NCBI GenBank assembly: GCA_003254925.1 | Contig: QANZ01001328.1 | Span: forward strand, 32,679-96,678 | From: Chamaecrista fasciculata | Lineage: Eukaryota > Streptophyta > Magnoliopsida > Fabales > Fabaceae | Direction: 5' to 3' | DNA length: 64,000 bases | Shown here: in pieces, positions 13,395 to 27,084 of the stretch | Layout of the letters: each line of letters opens with the position of its first letter | How positions within the stretch are numbered: the stretch's first letter is position 1 | Program-made: the position numbers and the translations under genes | Notes under the pieces: generated by a model | The model's input: only the letters and a program-made list of their open reading frames with translations | Told to the model about the DNA's origin: nothing | The model's database searches: none

Positions 13395-13810
13395 TTGTGG
13401 TCCCCACGTCCTTCCTTGCGTGATACTCATCCCACCATCGACGTTCTCATTATTCTGACACTCTGTAGTCTGTAGTACGATATTCGTCTTCCTTCTTCAA
13501 TATATCTCCACCCTCTTGCGCACTTGTATATATATATATATACTTCCCTCCATTTTCATCTTCAAGTTTTCATTAAAGAGGGCGCAGAAAATATGTTGTT
13601 ATCTCTTAATTATTTTTTTACTAGGTAAATTGTAGCTGATCATGCCATACTTATGTGTTACTGTTTCCTTGATAGTTAGAAATTATAATCAACTTGTGAG
13701 AGAATAAACAATAGGGTCTTGTCAAGCCTTCCACACTAATAAACGTGGAAATGTTTGAGTGACCTAATTAGTCCGAGTGAAAGTGACCTAATTTGATACA
13801 AACAATGGCC
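13395..13810 (+). pseudogene. Truncated relic of a second GMI1 copy
   Basis: 13578-13810 is colinear with GMI1 22575-22810, i.e. the end of intron 22 plus exon 23. Shared blocks are ggcgcagaa, 'tgtagctgatcatgccata', 'aatcaactt.tgaga' and aagccttcc, ending at ttgatacaaa. Just before it, 13395-13575 resembles the GMI1 leader (14686-14825): gtggtccccac, cgacgttct, ttcgtcttcct and ctccattttcat recur in the same order. So a GMI1-like promoter/leader is joined directly to an exon 23 region, and everything between is missing. The exon-like part has in-frame disruptions and cannot code. Best read as the remains of a tandem GMI1 duplicate after a large internal deletion. The exon 23 match is strong; the leader match is weaker. 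Confidence 0.7.
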
Positions 13811-14881
13811 TATTTCTTTGTCAACACTACAAGGTCCAAAAGGCTTTGTGTGTAAGGCCCTTCACTTCCATCAGTTATGTGATTAATTATTCAAGAACCA
13901 TACCAGCCATATCTCATTGATATATTTCTTGAAGAATTTGTTCTCTTATCATATTCTTATATTTATCATCTTTATCATTATTATATACTTTAGACATTAA
14001 GAAGATCATGTAACCTAGATTCTCTATATTAAGGATACCATAAATGAGGAAATTTTTTACTTTAAAGCATATTAATAGAGGAAAGGTTGCACATGGAGTT
14101 AAGAATATCATCATGATTCATGAACAATGTTAAAAATAAAATAAGGAATCCAAAGACCATATTTCAAATTAAAAAATGATATTATAAAAAAAATAAAAAA
14201 ATATTATAAACATTAATTTTTTAGTAAAAATATAATTTTTTATTTTAAAATTTTAATAATTATTAAATTTAAATTGATCTTTGTATGTTAGTTAGGACAT
14301 ACAAAACACATTAGTACAATATATGCATACATATATATATGTAGGTCTACAACAAAAATAAAAGCATGGAATTTTCAGTTATGTAATTTATTTTATAAGA
14401 TTTACTAATAAAAGTAAAATAATTTTGAATTTTTTTTGTACAATCAACAAAAGAATATGAAAAAATATTAAATATAAATAATCGCAAAAGGAAATATAAA
14501 TAAAAATTAAAATTGAATAAGAAAATTTATATATTTTAAATAAAAAGAATACTTTAATATTCACTTGTAAATATCCCTATCTGATGCCCCTGAAGGGACA
14601 CTTGTAAAAATATCCTTTTAAACTTAAATACAAAATTAATTTATTTTCTTGTTCACACTTGAAATTTTGAGAATCACTACAGTATGTGGTCCCCACTATA
14701 TACAACGACGTTCTGCATTTCTATTTCCTGCACGCTGCTAGCTAGCTAGCTACTTCGTCTTCCTATATATTCTAATTGCGTCCATCTCCATTTTCATTCT
14801 TCCATCCTCAAAACTTTTTGCTTTCTGGCGCTTTCTCTTTTCCTTCGTTTTTCTGTCCACTAAACTAAAGGTTTCTTAGTA

Positions 14882-17800
14882 ATGGCGGATTCCTCCAGTC
14901 ACAGAGGCCATTTGAAAAGGAAATTATTCGTATTCTATGATGAAGATGATGAAATCGTTCCGATGATTTACCGGTTCAAAATCCTATTACCAAATGGGAC
15001 TAGTGTAGAGCTAAAATTGCGAGATCCTAACCCCGAAATGTCTCTCAGAGATTTCATCGGTTTGGTGAAGGAGAAGTACTTGGTGACTAGGAAGAGCTCT
15101 CAGAGAAGAGATATTAACTGGAGCGGTAGTAGTACTCTGTTTCTTCAAGACGTGAACGACGTTAAGATTAGAAATATAGTTCGGTTCAAAAACTATAAAC
15201 CTCACAAGTGCCATATCTTACGTCTTCATGTGAGTAAACGCTAGCGATTAGTCTCTCGATTTTGTTTCTCTGAAACCTTGTTTAGATTTTTTTTTTCTTC
15301 AGAACAGAGTAACTTCTGCTTAATCAGACAACCACATGATTGTCTGTAATGGTTTTTCTTTACATTTGTCTTAATCTTGATGTCATTATTTTCTAACTTG
15401 CTGAAGACTAAATGCTATCTCATCCTCTGTCTGAACAGGATGAGTCTAGTGATGTTGCCAAAACTTTTGAGGTTAGCATTCTGTTTGTTCTTGTTCCTTT
15501 GGTTTCCTTTATCTTTTTCTTGTCTGCTCAGACTTTTTTTTTCCAGACAGTACTCAGAGTTTTAGTATTGTATTTTTGTATGCTGCTGCTACAACTTTGT
15601 TTAATATGCAGAATATGTGGGACTTAACACCGGATACTGAATTGCTATCAGAGCTTCCGGAGGAATATGGTTTTGAAACAGCTCTTGCAGACTTGATTGT
15701 GAGATTTTTTTTTTTTGAGGAAGATTGTGAGAGTTTTGACACAACAGAGGAAGAAAACATTATTCAAACATTGTGCATATTTTGATAATAACGTTACTTT
15801 CTGTTCTGTTAAATTTTATTAGGATAATTCCTTGCAAGCTGTTTGGTCTAATGGGGAAAACGAGAGGAGATTAATCAGGTATGAGTTCAGCATGATAATT
15901 AAGTTCCTTAATATTAAATAGCTGCACTTCTACCAAAACAAAACTACACCAAACTAATTTAGTTTAGTGATATTTTGAAGAAATTTATAAGTTAATTTTA
16001 CTATGAAATCCTGATCTGTAATTATTGTACCAATTTGACAGAAAAATGGACTTCAGATTTTGTTTCTTTTTTGTTTTTCAAATTCTGTTACTGGGATAGT
16101 AGCGCTTATTGATTATTGTCTTATTTGCTATTGCTGGGTTTGACACTTACAATTCAATATGTTTTTGTTTATTTGCAGAGTAAATGTGGGTGTGGATAAG
16201 ATTTCAATTTTTGATAGTGGCCCAGGAATGGATGACACTGATGAAAATTCCCTAGTTAAATGGTATGTGATTGTAATTTTTTATGAGTATCTTGCAGTTT
16301 CTAAGTAGATGCTAATAATCTGTCGTGTCTGAACAAGGCCAAGTATTATCATACATTGAAAAATCAGACTATGAAAAAATAATTTTATTAGATTGACATA
16401 CACACACATCAGAAAGCAATGGTTTGATCATAGCAAATTAATAACGAGAATAATTAAATCTTGGGGCCATTTGAAAATCTTTATGATTGGACAATATTGA
16501 TGTTTGATAGACTTCTGTCCCTTGTTGAAGATTTAGAGAATTTAGGTGAAAGGTTGTGGAAGTTTCTAATTAGTATCTAGTTTGAAATTAGAAGATTTAG
16601 AGGTCAAGGAAAAGCTGGAATCCAAATAATTGCTTGTTAGTATTTCTCAGTGAACCAATTGGTATTCTATTAAATTTCTCAATTCATTATAAAACCTAAA
16701 TATCTTTAAATGCCAAATGTTCTCTTTTACATTTATTTTGTTTCTTTATATACAGAATTTTGAAATAAGTTGCAATACTAGATTCAAATTCACTACATTC
16801 ATGTGTTTGAGACTGCCAGTATGTGAATCTCAGTTTGTACATCTGTCAGTTTCCTCACATGATGATATTGAGATTCCGGAATTTAAACATCCATACTTTT
16901 AACGTATCATTTATTTTCAGGGGTAAGTTGGGTGCTTCACTTCATAGATCTTCTAGACCACAGGCTATAGGGGGAAAACCTCCTTATTTAAAGGTACTAT
17001 TTATTTTCAGGTCTCTTTTAGTATCTTCTGCTATGTTGAAATTCACATCAACAGTGCAACTATTTTTATGTTATAAGTATGGTATAAGCCTTCTAGTATT
17101 CCTGAGTCATTGTCTGATTTTGTCCTCTGTTAATGCATATTATCATCTTATCTTTTGTTTTATTCTCTGTTTTCTTGGTGTGACTGTGCCAGCCTTGTTT
17201 TGGGATGTTTGGATTCGGTGGACCTATTGCTTCTATGCATTTAGGGGGGTATGATTTCTTTCAATAATGGTTTTTATTTCTATTTTATGCCCAAAATATG
17301 CTACATTCTTTGAGTTTTCTCTTTCTCCTCTCTCTTGTCATCTTTAATTTTTGGTCAAAGTACACTTTTGGTCCCATTACTTTTGTTCAGGTCTCAATTT
17401 GGTCCCATAACTTTTTTTGTTGCACTTTTGGTCCCATATCTTTGCAAAAAGTTGCAGATTTGGTCCTATCACTTTTGGTCCATATCTTTTGGTCAAGTTG
17501 CAGAATTGGTCCCATATGTTTGCAAAAAGTTTCACTGCTAGTCCCACTTGATCCAAAGATATGAGACCAATTCTGCACTGACCCAAAGATACGAGACCAA
17601 TTATACAACATGACTAAAAGATATAAGACCAATTCTGCAACATGACCCAAAGATATGGGACCAAAAGTGTAACGCGGGACCAAATCTGCAACTTGAGCAA
17701 AAGATATAGGACCAATAGTGCAACAAAAAAAGTTATGGGACCAAATTGAGACCTTAGCAAAAATTATGAGACCAAAAGTGCACTTTGACCTTAATTTTTT

Positions 17801-20800
17801 TATTCTGGTTTCATAGACGTGTTGAAGTTTCATCGAAGACAAAACACATAAAGAAAGTCTACCTATTACATCTTGAGAGAGATGCTTTGTTGAGAACAAA
17901 TTGGAAGGTAACTGCATTTTCATGAAAGTGATTACCTTGGTTGTTTGTTTAATTCTTTTATATTTGACTAAAACAATGGGTTTTACTGTTGTTTATTCAT
18001 CTCTGTATTTGCAGACTGTTGGGGGCATTAGGGATCCCACTGAGGAAGAAATCAGGGATTCACGTCATGGCAGTTTTACGAAGGTAGGTATCCAACTATT
18101 CATGATTTGTAGAGCATTAGAGCTACTATTACCTCATCATTTAACTGGATCATGCTTTTCAAAGCTATATATCTCTTTCTAGTTGTACTCATATTTTATA
18201 TAAATAATATGAACATCAATAGCTGAACTTCATCAAAGTTTTCGCCTACCGAATGTTCTGGTATTTGAATATTGTTTGTTGTAGACTGCTGCTTTATTGT
18301 CAGTGTTAGTACATTTTGTTTTGCATTGTGTATGTAAAGGGTATGGGGTTGCATGAATAGCTTGCTGAAATCTACACATGTCCCCTTAATATGAAGTTTA
18401 TATGGGCTATTAGTTTTGACATTGAAAATTTGTTCTGACATACAATAATTGCCAGTTATTCTAATTTGAGAATTTTCTACAGGTTGAGATTTTCGGTCCA
18501 AAATTCAAAGATAAAATAAATAAGCTCCAGTGCCACATGAAGGACATCTATTTCCCCTACATTCAGGTTGTGTTCCCACCCGCTTGAGTAATTTGATGAC
18601 TTAATGAGAGGAAATCATAGTTTTCTGGGCAAGTTGCTAAGGTTTTATAGAAAGAACCATTGACACCAAATTGGTATTTTAGAAGTTAGATTATAATTTG
18701 GTGTCTGTCAAAAGACTATGCTGCTGTCTATATTGGTTTATTACGGTTCTTATTTGTTTCCATTTGTTTCCTTCTCTCTGTCTGTCATTTTCAAAAATTG
18801 CTTTCGTTAAAACTTGTTTGTCTCAAATATTAAGTGTATTGTGTGGTCCATATTGAAATTTAGAATTTCAAGCCACAGTGTTTATAAGGTTTTATTTGTT
18901 ATATATATTCTCATATATTTCATTCCTGCAGTGTGATGACATGTATAAGTCGGGGAGGACCATTACACCAATAGAGTTCCAGGTTCTATTTAAATTAGAA
19001 TTTCACCAGTTCATTTTTTCTTTTGTATCAAAGTCTACTTGAAGATGATTATCAAATAAACATTATGAAATGCTTTAATCTGTGACAGAATATGAGCGTA
19101 ACATAAGCATCAATCTTGTTCATACTATTCTTTTGTTTTCTTAATGGCAGCTAACTACTTAAGTTTTACTATTCTAATAAACTGTCATGGACCTAATACT
19201 TTAATAGACTGTAGTGCTGTATGAAAATGACTAACATAGTGTTTTTGAATTTTTTCTTATCCTCAATTTATATTCCTGTTGTTTTCCCCTTTGTACGTAA
19301 ATTGGAAATGATATTTTTACAGGTTAATGGTGTTGGTTTGACTGAGATTGAAGGTGGGGAGGTTGCAATCACCAACCTGCATTCTTCTAATGGTCCTGAG
19401 TTTGTTTTACAGCTTCACTTCTACCATGACTCTCCAGGTAATCCTTTTCATTCCTTATGAAGTATGGTGTAAGATAGATGATACTGTTTGTTATATGTTT
19501 ATACCTTTTCATCATTAAATAGTTGTTTAATAAACTCTTCCGAAATAATTTCCAATTTTCACTTCTACTTCAAATTCTTCATTTCAGGGTCGAGAGTTTC
19601 TCAAGAAGCAAATGCCCGCCTAAGATTGGTGTATTTCCCATTCAGAGAGGTAGCCTAGTTGAAAGCATAACCCTCTTTAGATAAAATGCAAACTTAAGAT
19701 TAATAGGAATTATTTTGAATTTTAGGGGAAGGAGAATATTGAGAAGATTTTGGAGAAGTTGAAGGCTGATGGCTGTGAAATTAAAGAGAACTTTCAAAAT
19801 TTCAGTCGTGTCTCTATACGGCGGCTTGGTCGTCTGCTTCCAGCTGCTCGATGGGTAAAATTTTAAACTTTGCATTGAGTTTATAGAGATCTTTATTGCA
19901 GTACATCAAAGCTTTTAGCAGTGTTGCTGCAGTTTCAACTAGATTGTTGTCATAAATTTTGACACACCTGATCAATATACTACTAATTAAAGAATTAAAA
20001 ACTTTCCCTGAATTCTTATTAATCTCCCTTTCACCCCAGGCTATGCTTCCTTTCATGAATTTGACTCATTTGAGGAGCCATAAGGGAAATAAAGCTGACA
20101 TTTTGAAGAGATGTTGCTTGAGGGTGAAATGCTTCGTAGGTACTATATGATTTATACCGTAAAAACTTTGATAAGTATAATCTAACAACATAGTTTGCTA
20201 AATTTTGTACCCTAACACTTGCTAATACTTGATTTCCAGAGACCGATGCTGGTTTTAAGCCAACACCATCTAAGGTAATAAACTAATATATACATGCTAT
20301 AGTTATTATACTTATGATATAATTCTAATCATTAAGCATCGATTGACCCCGGTACATGACAAGAAATATCGAATTATTATGTCTTTTCAGACTGATCTAG
20401 CTCATAATAATCCCTTCACCGCTGCTCTGAGAAACTTGGGCAATAGAAATCCTGAGAATGACACAGGTAATTTTTCATTTTTACACAATTGCTCATGGGC
20501 ATGCTCTTGGTCGTTCTTTTGCTTTCTTGTTTATAGCATAAACTTCTCATTAGTTATTTTTAATCAACAGAAGTTGTCGTTGAAATTCGTAAAGCTGGGA
20601 AGAACTTGACTCCTTCCCAACTGGAAAAAGAATACCGAGAATGGATTTTACAAATGCATGAACAGTATGATGAAGTTGATTCTGGTGAGGATCAGGCAGT
20701 CATCATCACGTCCCTACCAAACAAAGAGAAACTAGGCATCTCTTCTGATGGTAGGTAATAGGTGACAAAGACCGACTCACCTGGTTCTAGTTTCCAATTT

Positions 20801-23800
20801 ATGTCACTTTTGTTGGCTTATTTCTATATGTTCACTTTTTTAACCAAGAGGCAATGAAATCATGGGAAGAACGAGAGGGAATAAGAATTAAGAATAATGG
20901 AGAACAAGAAAATCATTGCATCAACCACCTCTCCGTATCTTATTTAATCTTGTCATTTTTTCCTCATTTATTTGCAGTTGTAAGGGTTCATCAGGAGTTG
21001 AAGCGAAAGGAAAAATCCTGGAAACGTGGTGAGAGAATCAAAGTCTTGAAGGGAGCACGCGCTGGGTATAGCAAAAATATCTTTGCAACCATAGAGTATT
21101 TTCTGCTTGAAGGATTGGAAGGCGATACTGGGGGTAAGCGAAGTATTTTCTGCTTCAATAGTCAATAGACATTGAAGAAATCTTCATATTTGTTGGCAGA
21201 AAAATGGCATTCTTACAATTTATTGATTGGAAAATTCACAATATATTTTTGGCCAAAAGAATTCACAATATTTTTGTGTGTATACGGCTAAAAAAAATTA
21301 TATTACTCGGTATTTGGTAATATATTAATGGTAATATATACATTAGTATATTACCAACAATTATCTATATTGTCTACACATCTTTATTAATTTTGTTGCT
21401 CCAAATAGAATTAGTTAGGATGATTACTAACAGTTATATTTGCAATGCAATTTCACATTATGAACCAATTTTGGAAATTAGTTTGTAATCTTAGTTTGAA
21501 ACTTCCTGAGCATAAAATATGAAACAGATTTAAAATTTTCATTATTAACATATCTTGAATCATCTGTTGGTTAAGGTTTGACACTTATAATAAGGGCCAG
21601 AGTTCGTATCCTCTAACTAATGTGAGGGTCTTGTTTGATGTGTGATATGTAAATTATTTTCATAAATTATCAAAGAGTTCGAGATACCCGTGTTTACCTC
21701 TACCTAATCTTTAGGTTGCCAAAAAAATAAGGTAAATGTTAAACGGATAAATAGTTAGGAGTGATTTTATAAGTAGTCATATATATGTTAATTTTTTTTC
21801 TTAAGGAAGACTTAATAGTGAGAATACTAATTGTGTAAACTAACGAGGATTGAGTCGGAGCTAGTCTCCTACGTCTTAACACGTATTTAATTTTTTTTAT
21901 TAGAGTTGCTCACGTTTAATATTTGATGTTGTCTTGAATATAAGTGTTTCTTGATTAATTGACTGCAAAAATTTGACCACTTCGGTGGATTGTTTTTTGT
22001 TCATACTTTATAGTATGTAAATGCTGACCACTTTTTGGTTCCTTTGTTAATAGGTGAAGGCCGGATCATATGCAGGTTGGTTGTCATTATTATAAAAGTA
22101 CTTTAGATTATGAAATCAATGATTTCTCAAAATGCATCTTCTCAAGATTTCTGACTTTTTTTTTTTCCTCTTTTGACTTAACAGGCCAATAGATATCCCG
22201 GTCGACAATGGTTGTGTCCTCTTAGTGGATGATGAGAATCCCAGTTTGGACACTCGTGGCTGTTTATCTTTACCTTTAAGTGGCATTGACTGTGGAAAGG
22301 TTCGGTGATTATATTGTATGTTTATTATTCTTGGCCCTGATTTGCGAAATTTTCCAAATAAAATACTATTTGTACCAGATTGTACCTGTTACAAGGCTTG
22401 AATGGACCTCTCAACTGAACAAGAAACAACAGAAATCTCCCGCTACAATTGATTTGCCAAATTGGAACCGGGGCAAACAGTTGGAGGTGGAAAGGGTTAG
22501 TAATTTTGAATTCTGCAACCCCACTGAGATTTTCTTATCATTTGCTGTTGAGTTACGTTTTCATTCTCTCTTTTAAGAAGGCGCAGAACATATTTAGTTT
22601 TCTTTATTTTTTTTTTTATATTGGGTAAAATGTAGCTGATCATGCCATATGTTTGTTACATTGGGTTTTTTACTTGCTAGTTGGAATCAACTTATGAGAA
22701 TAGATTGATCGTAAAGCCTTCCGCTAAAGTTGGAACATGGAAAGATTTGAGTCGTAGCCCAAGTCCTTGTCGAGGTGCCCTTAATTGATACAAATATTTT
22801 TCATTCATAGGAAAAACGATAAATAATTTTAAATGATGTTATTTGTTTCTCATGTTTCAGTTTCTCATAGTTCTAATAAGCGATCTGAACTCCACTCCCT
22901 GACACCAGAAAATCAACAGCATCCAAGATCCGTGTTTAACGAGTTCGTTTTGGAGGTTGGTATCTGAATGGTTTTCACTTGTCAATGTTGTCTGTGAAAA
23001 ATTCTACTTTTTCTGTCTCAACTCTTTATGTATTTCTGGTTCAGTTGGGTGTAAACTGCCAAGATAATATGTAATCATGCATGTTGTTGAAATATAGTTA
23101 CTTCCATCAACTAAGGGGAAATATACTCTCCGCATTAGGGAAAACTGTTTATTTTCATCTTTCATGGTAAAGCTGGTTATTAATTATTAATGCAATCAAA
23201 TGGCTTAAAAAATACTTGTGAGTGTTACTAACATCATGAAGCTGTAACTGCCCAACAAAGTGAGACCCCAGGTTACTGCAAAATATCTGACCTGCTAGGC
23301 CCTTTACTTAGGAAGCATATTTTTTTACCCCTATGTTCATCTGGGGGGGTGTGAACACATATAAAGTGATCAAGTTTCTATCAATAACGTGATTTTTTTT
23401 TATTATTCCATTTTCTGTATTGTGTCTAATTGAAGATGTCTAGTCCTTGATGCAATTGTTGATTTTGAATTGTCTTGCTTTTTGTTCTTGTCTCTTTTGA
23501 CGACACTTTAAAGCATGGGCGCTGCACAGTCCCTTCAACACCCATTTCACCAAATGAAGAGGCTTTCTGTTCCAATGCTACTACTCCCTCTCAAAATTCA
23601 GAGCTAAATCCGATTTTTGAGGTATGAACAGTAGTGGCTTCGTTGAATTTTAAACTAGTTTTGCATAATAATTGGTGGTATTTGTGTGCAGCATCCTGTT
23701 GTGAAAAATCCAAAAGTGGATGATGATGATAGCCAACCTCATCCTTTAGATGAGTTTGTTGTGCAGCAGGACGCACTTTCGCTTAATCAAGAAAAGAACT

Positions 23801-25969
23801 CTCTGAGGTCCTTCGTGAATGAGGATGAGGTACAAGAAATTAATTATTCTCTTTTAATTCTTCTGATACAGAGATTGTTTTCCTATATTTCATCATGGTC
23901 AGATTTATGCTGCAAAAAACTTGGATTAGAGAAATTAATTTTTTGTTAAGGATAAAAGTACATACATTTTCTTTCAATTATTAGAAAGATAATTGCTCTT
24001 TTTCAAACTTGGTAACGTTGCTTACACTAAAATCTATCATGTGTCATCAGTTTTATGGTTCAAAGTGCTTCTTTTCGCAGGAGCTTCAGGACATTCTCAG
24101 TATTGGTGAGAAAATTAAAGAAAAAGAAAAGAATCTCGATTCTTTGAATAACCTGAAGGCTGAAACTGAGCAAGAGGTGTTGAAGTTACTAGGTTCTCTC
24201 TCACTCGCAATCTATGGTTCAAAAAAATGTACAGACAATCAGTTAGCAACCAAGTAGAAAGCAATACATGATAGTTAGTTAGTTTCATCCGTATTTTGAG
24301 TGTGCATCATGACTGTTTAAGATCAAGATTGTTCAGATATAGAAGTTCCTAAAAAATTTATACTATTTCCTAAATAGTCCTTTGGCGTTCCTAGTGTCTG
24401 TCATTTTCATTGTACTAGTATCTGTGCTCACTGATATGCATTTAAACATGCATTTTTCATAGGTGACTTTTATTGGTTCCTTAAGCAAAGAAATGGACAA
24501 AATTGAAGAAAATGACATGGTCGTTGATTGCTAATTTTTTGTTTTCCTCGATTTCTCAGAGAAGACTGAACCTCGTGAATTGAGCCTTATGAACTGTCTG
24601 TCTAAAGAGGAATTGGAGAAAAGAATTAACAGCATGGAAAATCCAGCAGCTTCTGTTCACTTGAGTCTCTCTACATCACAAAATAATTTAAAGGAAGATA
24701 TTGTAGGCCTGGTTGCCCTCCTTGGGACTGTTCAAAGTCCGGGGCTTAGCAGGTTGTGATATTTTCTTCCATGCTTCTTTCTCCCACCTCCCCTTATGAT
24801 TCTTTTCAACTTCTGACAATTTCTACGTTAAATTGTCTACAGAATATTAGCAGAGTATCTTGGTGAAGATAAAATGCTGGCCATTATTTGTCGAACCTTT
24901 GATACTGCAATTGCTCTTGAGAGGTATTCACAAAATGGAGAAGTTGATTCTACATATGCCTTGTATGCTGAAGCAGCTGCACTTGGAAAAGTTTTAAGTA
25001 GGCGTTTCCTTGTTATATGCCTTGAAGAAATAAGGTGAGCCTAACATGGCTTTCATTATGATATGATTCTGTGTCATGGAAGATTTCAGAAAAAAATTGT
25101 TTTACCCATGCCCATGCATTTATTTACAGACCTTACAATAGGCGGTTCCAAGGTGATTCACAGAGGAAGCTGAAAATCCCTGATCCTACCTTACCAAATG
25201 GAAGAATGCCTGGAGGTTTTTTGGGTTTTGCTGTTAATATGATCGACCTGGACACTCATCATTTGCGAACAAGGACTGCTTCAGGCTATGGTCTCCGGGA
25301 GACAGTGCTGTTTAGTCTTTTCAGGAAGCTCCAAGTTTATGAAACAAAAGATCATATGTTGGCTGCACGAGCCTGTATAGACGATGGAGCTGTTTCACTT
25401 GATGGCGGGATTATAAGGGAAAATGGAATGATCTCTCTTGGTTATGGGTAAATTATCTTCCCCCTGTGTGCGTATATGCTTGTATACGATAAATATAGCT
25501 CAATGTTAATATTATGCAAGAATGACCAAGTATCCATTTTTAGAGTTTTTGGTTGATAACATGCACACACATATATATAGAAGTTAGAATACCGTACTAA
25601 TAGGTAGCTTTAATAATCATTTCAGATGTTTTCGTTTAATGACTAGAGATTGGGATAGAAATATAACCTGTTTTACTTGTTCTTTCTTCTAGGAACCCTT
25701 TAGTGTGCTTTCCTTCTGAGACTCAGTTTGTTACTCAGCAAATCAGAGAAATCGTTTCACAGATTGAAGAGAAGAAGTCAAAGTTGACGAGCATTGAAGA
25801 TACAATAGAAATACTTAGTAAACGTCGTGAGAAGTGTATAAAGAAGTTTCATAAGAGACAAAGTCGGTATGAGAGGCAAATGGATAAAATGGAGAATGTG
25901 ATGAAGGAGAAAAGCTGCCTATTGGAATATAAACCCAGGGAAAGAGGGGACAGCCTGATCACTGAATAA
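14882..25969 (+). CDS. GMI1: GMI1: GHKL ATPase / SMC flexible-hinge protein
   Basis: 31 coding exons with continuous phase give about 1221 residues: 14882-15229, 15439-15471, 15612-15698, 15823-15878, 16179-16262, 16921-16993, 17193-17248, 17817-17907, 18015-18083, 18483-18566, 18932-18982, 19323-19437, 19588-19649, 19726-19854, 20040-20139, 20240-20274, 20391-20466, 20571-20750, 20978-21133, 22054-22075, 22185-22299, 22379-22495, 22681-22774, 22861-22955, 23514-23621, 23692-23829, 24081-24192, 24560-24752, 24843-25034, 25130-25447, 25693-25969. MORC/SMCHD1-like GHKL ATPase motifs are visible: ALADLIDNSLQAVW (about 151-164), DSGPGM (187-192) and FGMFGFGG (230-237). A C-terminal SMC hinge (about 940-1110) contains [17 protein letters not shown] and RETVLFSLF, followed by a coiled coil. 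Arabidopsis GMI1 acts in homologous recombination after DNA damage and is chromatin-associated. I recall the Arabidopsis protein as longer, so exon content between ATPase and hinge deserves checking. Two hosted elements sit in introns 7 and 19. Confidence 0.93.
17353..17790. mobile_element. Foldback MITE ('ggtcccata' family) in GMI1 intron 7
   Basis: Ends ggtcaaagtacacttttggt / accaaaagtgcactttgacc are inverted repeats. A perfect 9-bp duplication ttaattttt lies at 17344-17352 and 17791-17799. The arms are built from about seven phrases of 30-40 bp containing 'ggtcccatatctttt', inverted on the other side. There is no conserved ORF; the apparent reading frames come from the phrase repeat. Mutator-like by target duplication. 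Confidence 0.85.
21233..21271. repeat. Micro-insertion with 12-bp target duplication (GMI1 intron 19)
   Basis: Direct repeats aattcacaatat at 21233-21244 and 21260-21271 flank a 15-nt insert reading cttttggccaaaaat on the minus strand. Confidence 0.55.
21570..21727 (+). mobile_element. Possible SINE-like retroposon in GMI1 intron 19
   Basis: A segment of about 155 bp with a weak tRNA-like B-box (gagttcgtatcctc) near the front and a short A-run (gccaaaaaaa) at the end. The flanks share only a short taaggt, so the assignment is tentative. Confidence 0.3.
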
Positions 25970-25982
25970 ACTTTTTATTGTT

Positions 25983-26061
25983 ATGCATTGTACAGTTTCA
26001 AGCATAGAGTGAGATGTAAAAATGCATTGTACAGTTTCAAGCAATAGAGTGTGTTGTAAAT
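25983..26061 (+). repeat. 39-bp tandem duplication in the GMI1 3' UTR
   Basis: Two copies start atgcattgtacagtttcaag at 25983 and 26022 and continue with tagagtg...tgtaaa, right after the GMI1 stop. They lie in the presumed 3' UTR. From about 26110 to 27076 I see only AT-rich sequence without a gene. Confidence 0.85.
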
Positions 26062-27084
26062 ATGCTAAGAGTTCGGATTTTTGCTTGCTACTTGGCAGGG
26101 AGGTTCTGAACAAGTGGAGTTTCCAGAAAACAAGTAATTTAATCAGGTAGGAATACTAAAGAGCCCTCATAACACACTACTATGTATTAAACTTGCAAAC
26201 CGTCTCAGGGATGCTATTAGCCTTTTGCAGATTTTCATCATTCACATTTTCACAGTCTTCTCTTTTTGTGCACAAATGTCTGATAGGAAATGAACGGACC
26301 AAATACGCTCGTGCAGGTTCTTTCGTGTAATAGTTTGACAAATTATTCTTAAGTCTAATAGTTTACTATTACAATTATATTGTTATGATTTATGAATCGA
26401 AATATTGAGTAGTAATATTTTTTTTAAAATCTAACAACTAACAAGTAATCAATTATATAAAGTCAACATTCTAATCCAACTATATTATAAAGAAAGTTTA
26501 CATGATTTTAAAAATATAAAAAATATTTTAGTTTTTTGGTTTAATACATATATTATTTTTTATTAGATGCAATTATGCTGGAAAAATTATGAACCACTAA
26601 TTGTGGTCACGTTATATAAGTTTAGTCTCTTCCATTCAACTTAATTTCTTTGAAAAATAAAAAGTACAATTTAGATGTGAGCAATTTTTCATTGAAGACA
26701 GTTGCTCTCTTATTAAAAAAAAAAAAAAGCCTATCAAATATTAAATGTAAGTCTTTAAAAAAAACCTAGAAATTTTTACATTTTCACTCAATATTTAACA
26801 GTTAACAAGTTACTCATGGACTGAATAAAATCACTACTACATTGATCTTGAAGTGGATTATGGATCTCAAGAGAACGCTTTCTTGGTATATGCAGCCTTA
26901 GCTGTTGATAAGGAGGTGATAGTCTATATATAAACTTCTTAGTGCTTTCTCAAATTTCAATGTCATTTTAACCAGATTTTAATTCAGTTTGCACTTCAAC
27001 CACACAAAGTAAAGCTACTCATGATTGTGTCTGATGGAAAGCTTTCAGTGTTCTTTCTTGTAGTATTAATTTTAAAGTTTTTTC

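Noticed and set aside
17298-17923. Several frames around 17.3-17.9 kb, including one of 178 residues
   Set aside because: They read through the phrase-repeat MITE and GMI1 intron 7/exon 8 in the wrong frame or strand.
21288-21360. Further possible micro-insertion near 21.29 kb
   Set aside because: There is an A-run, but no flanking direct repeat of useful length.
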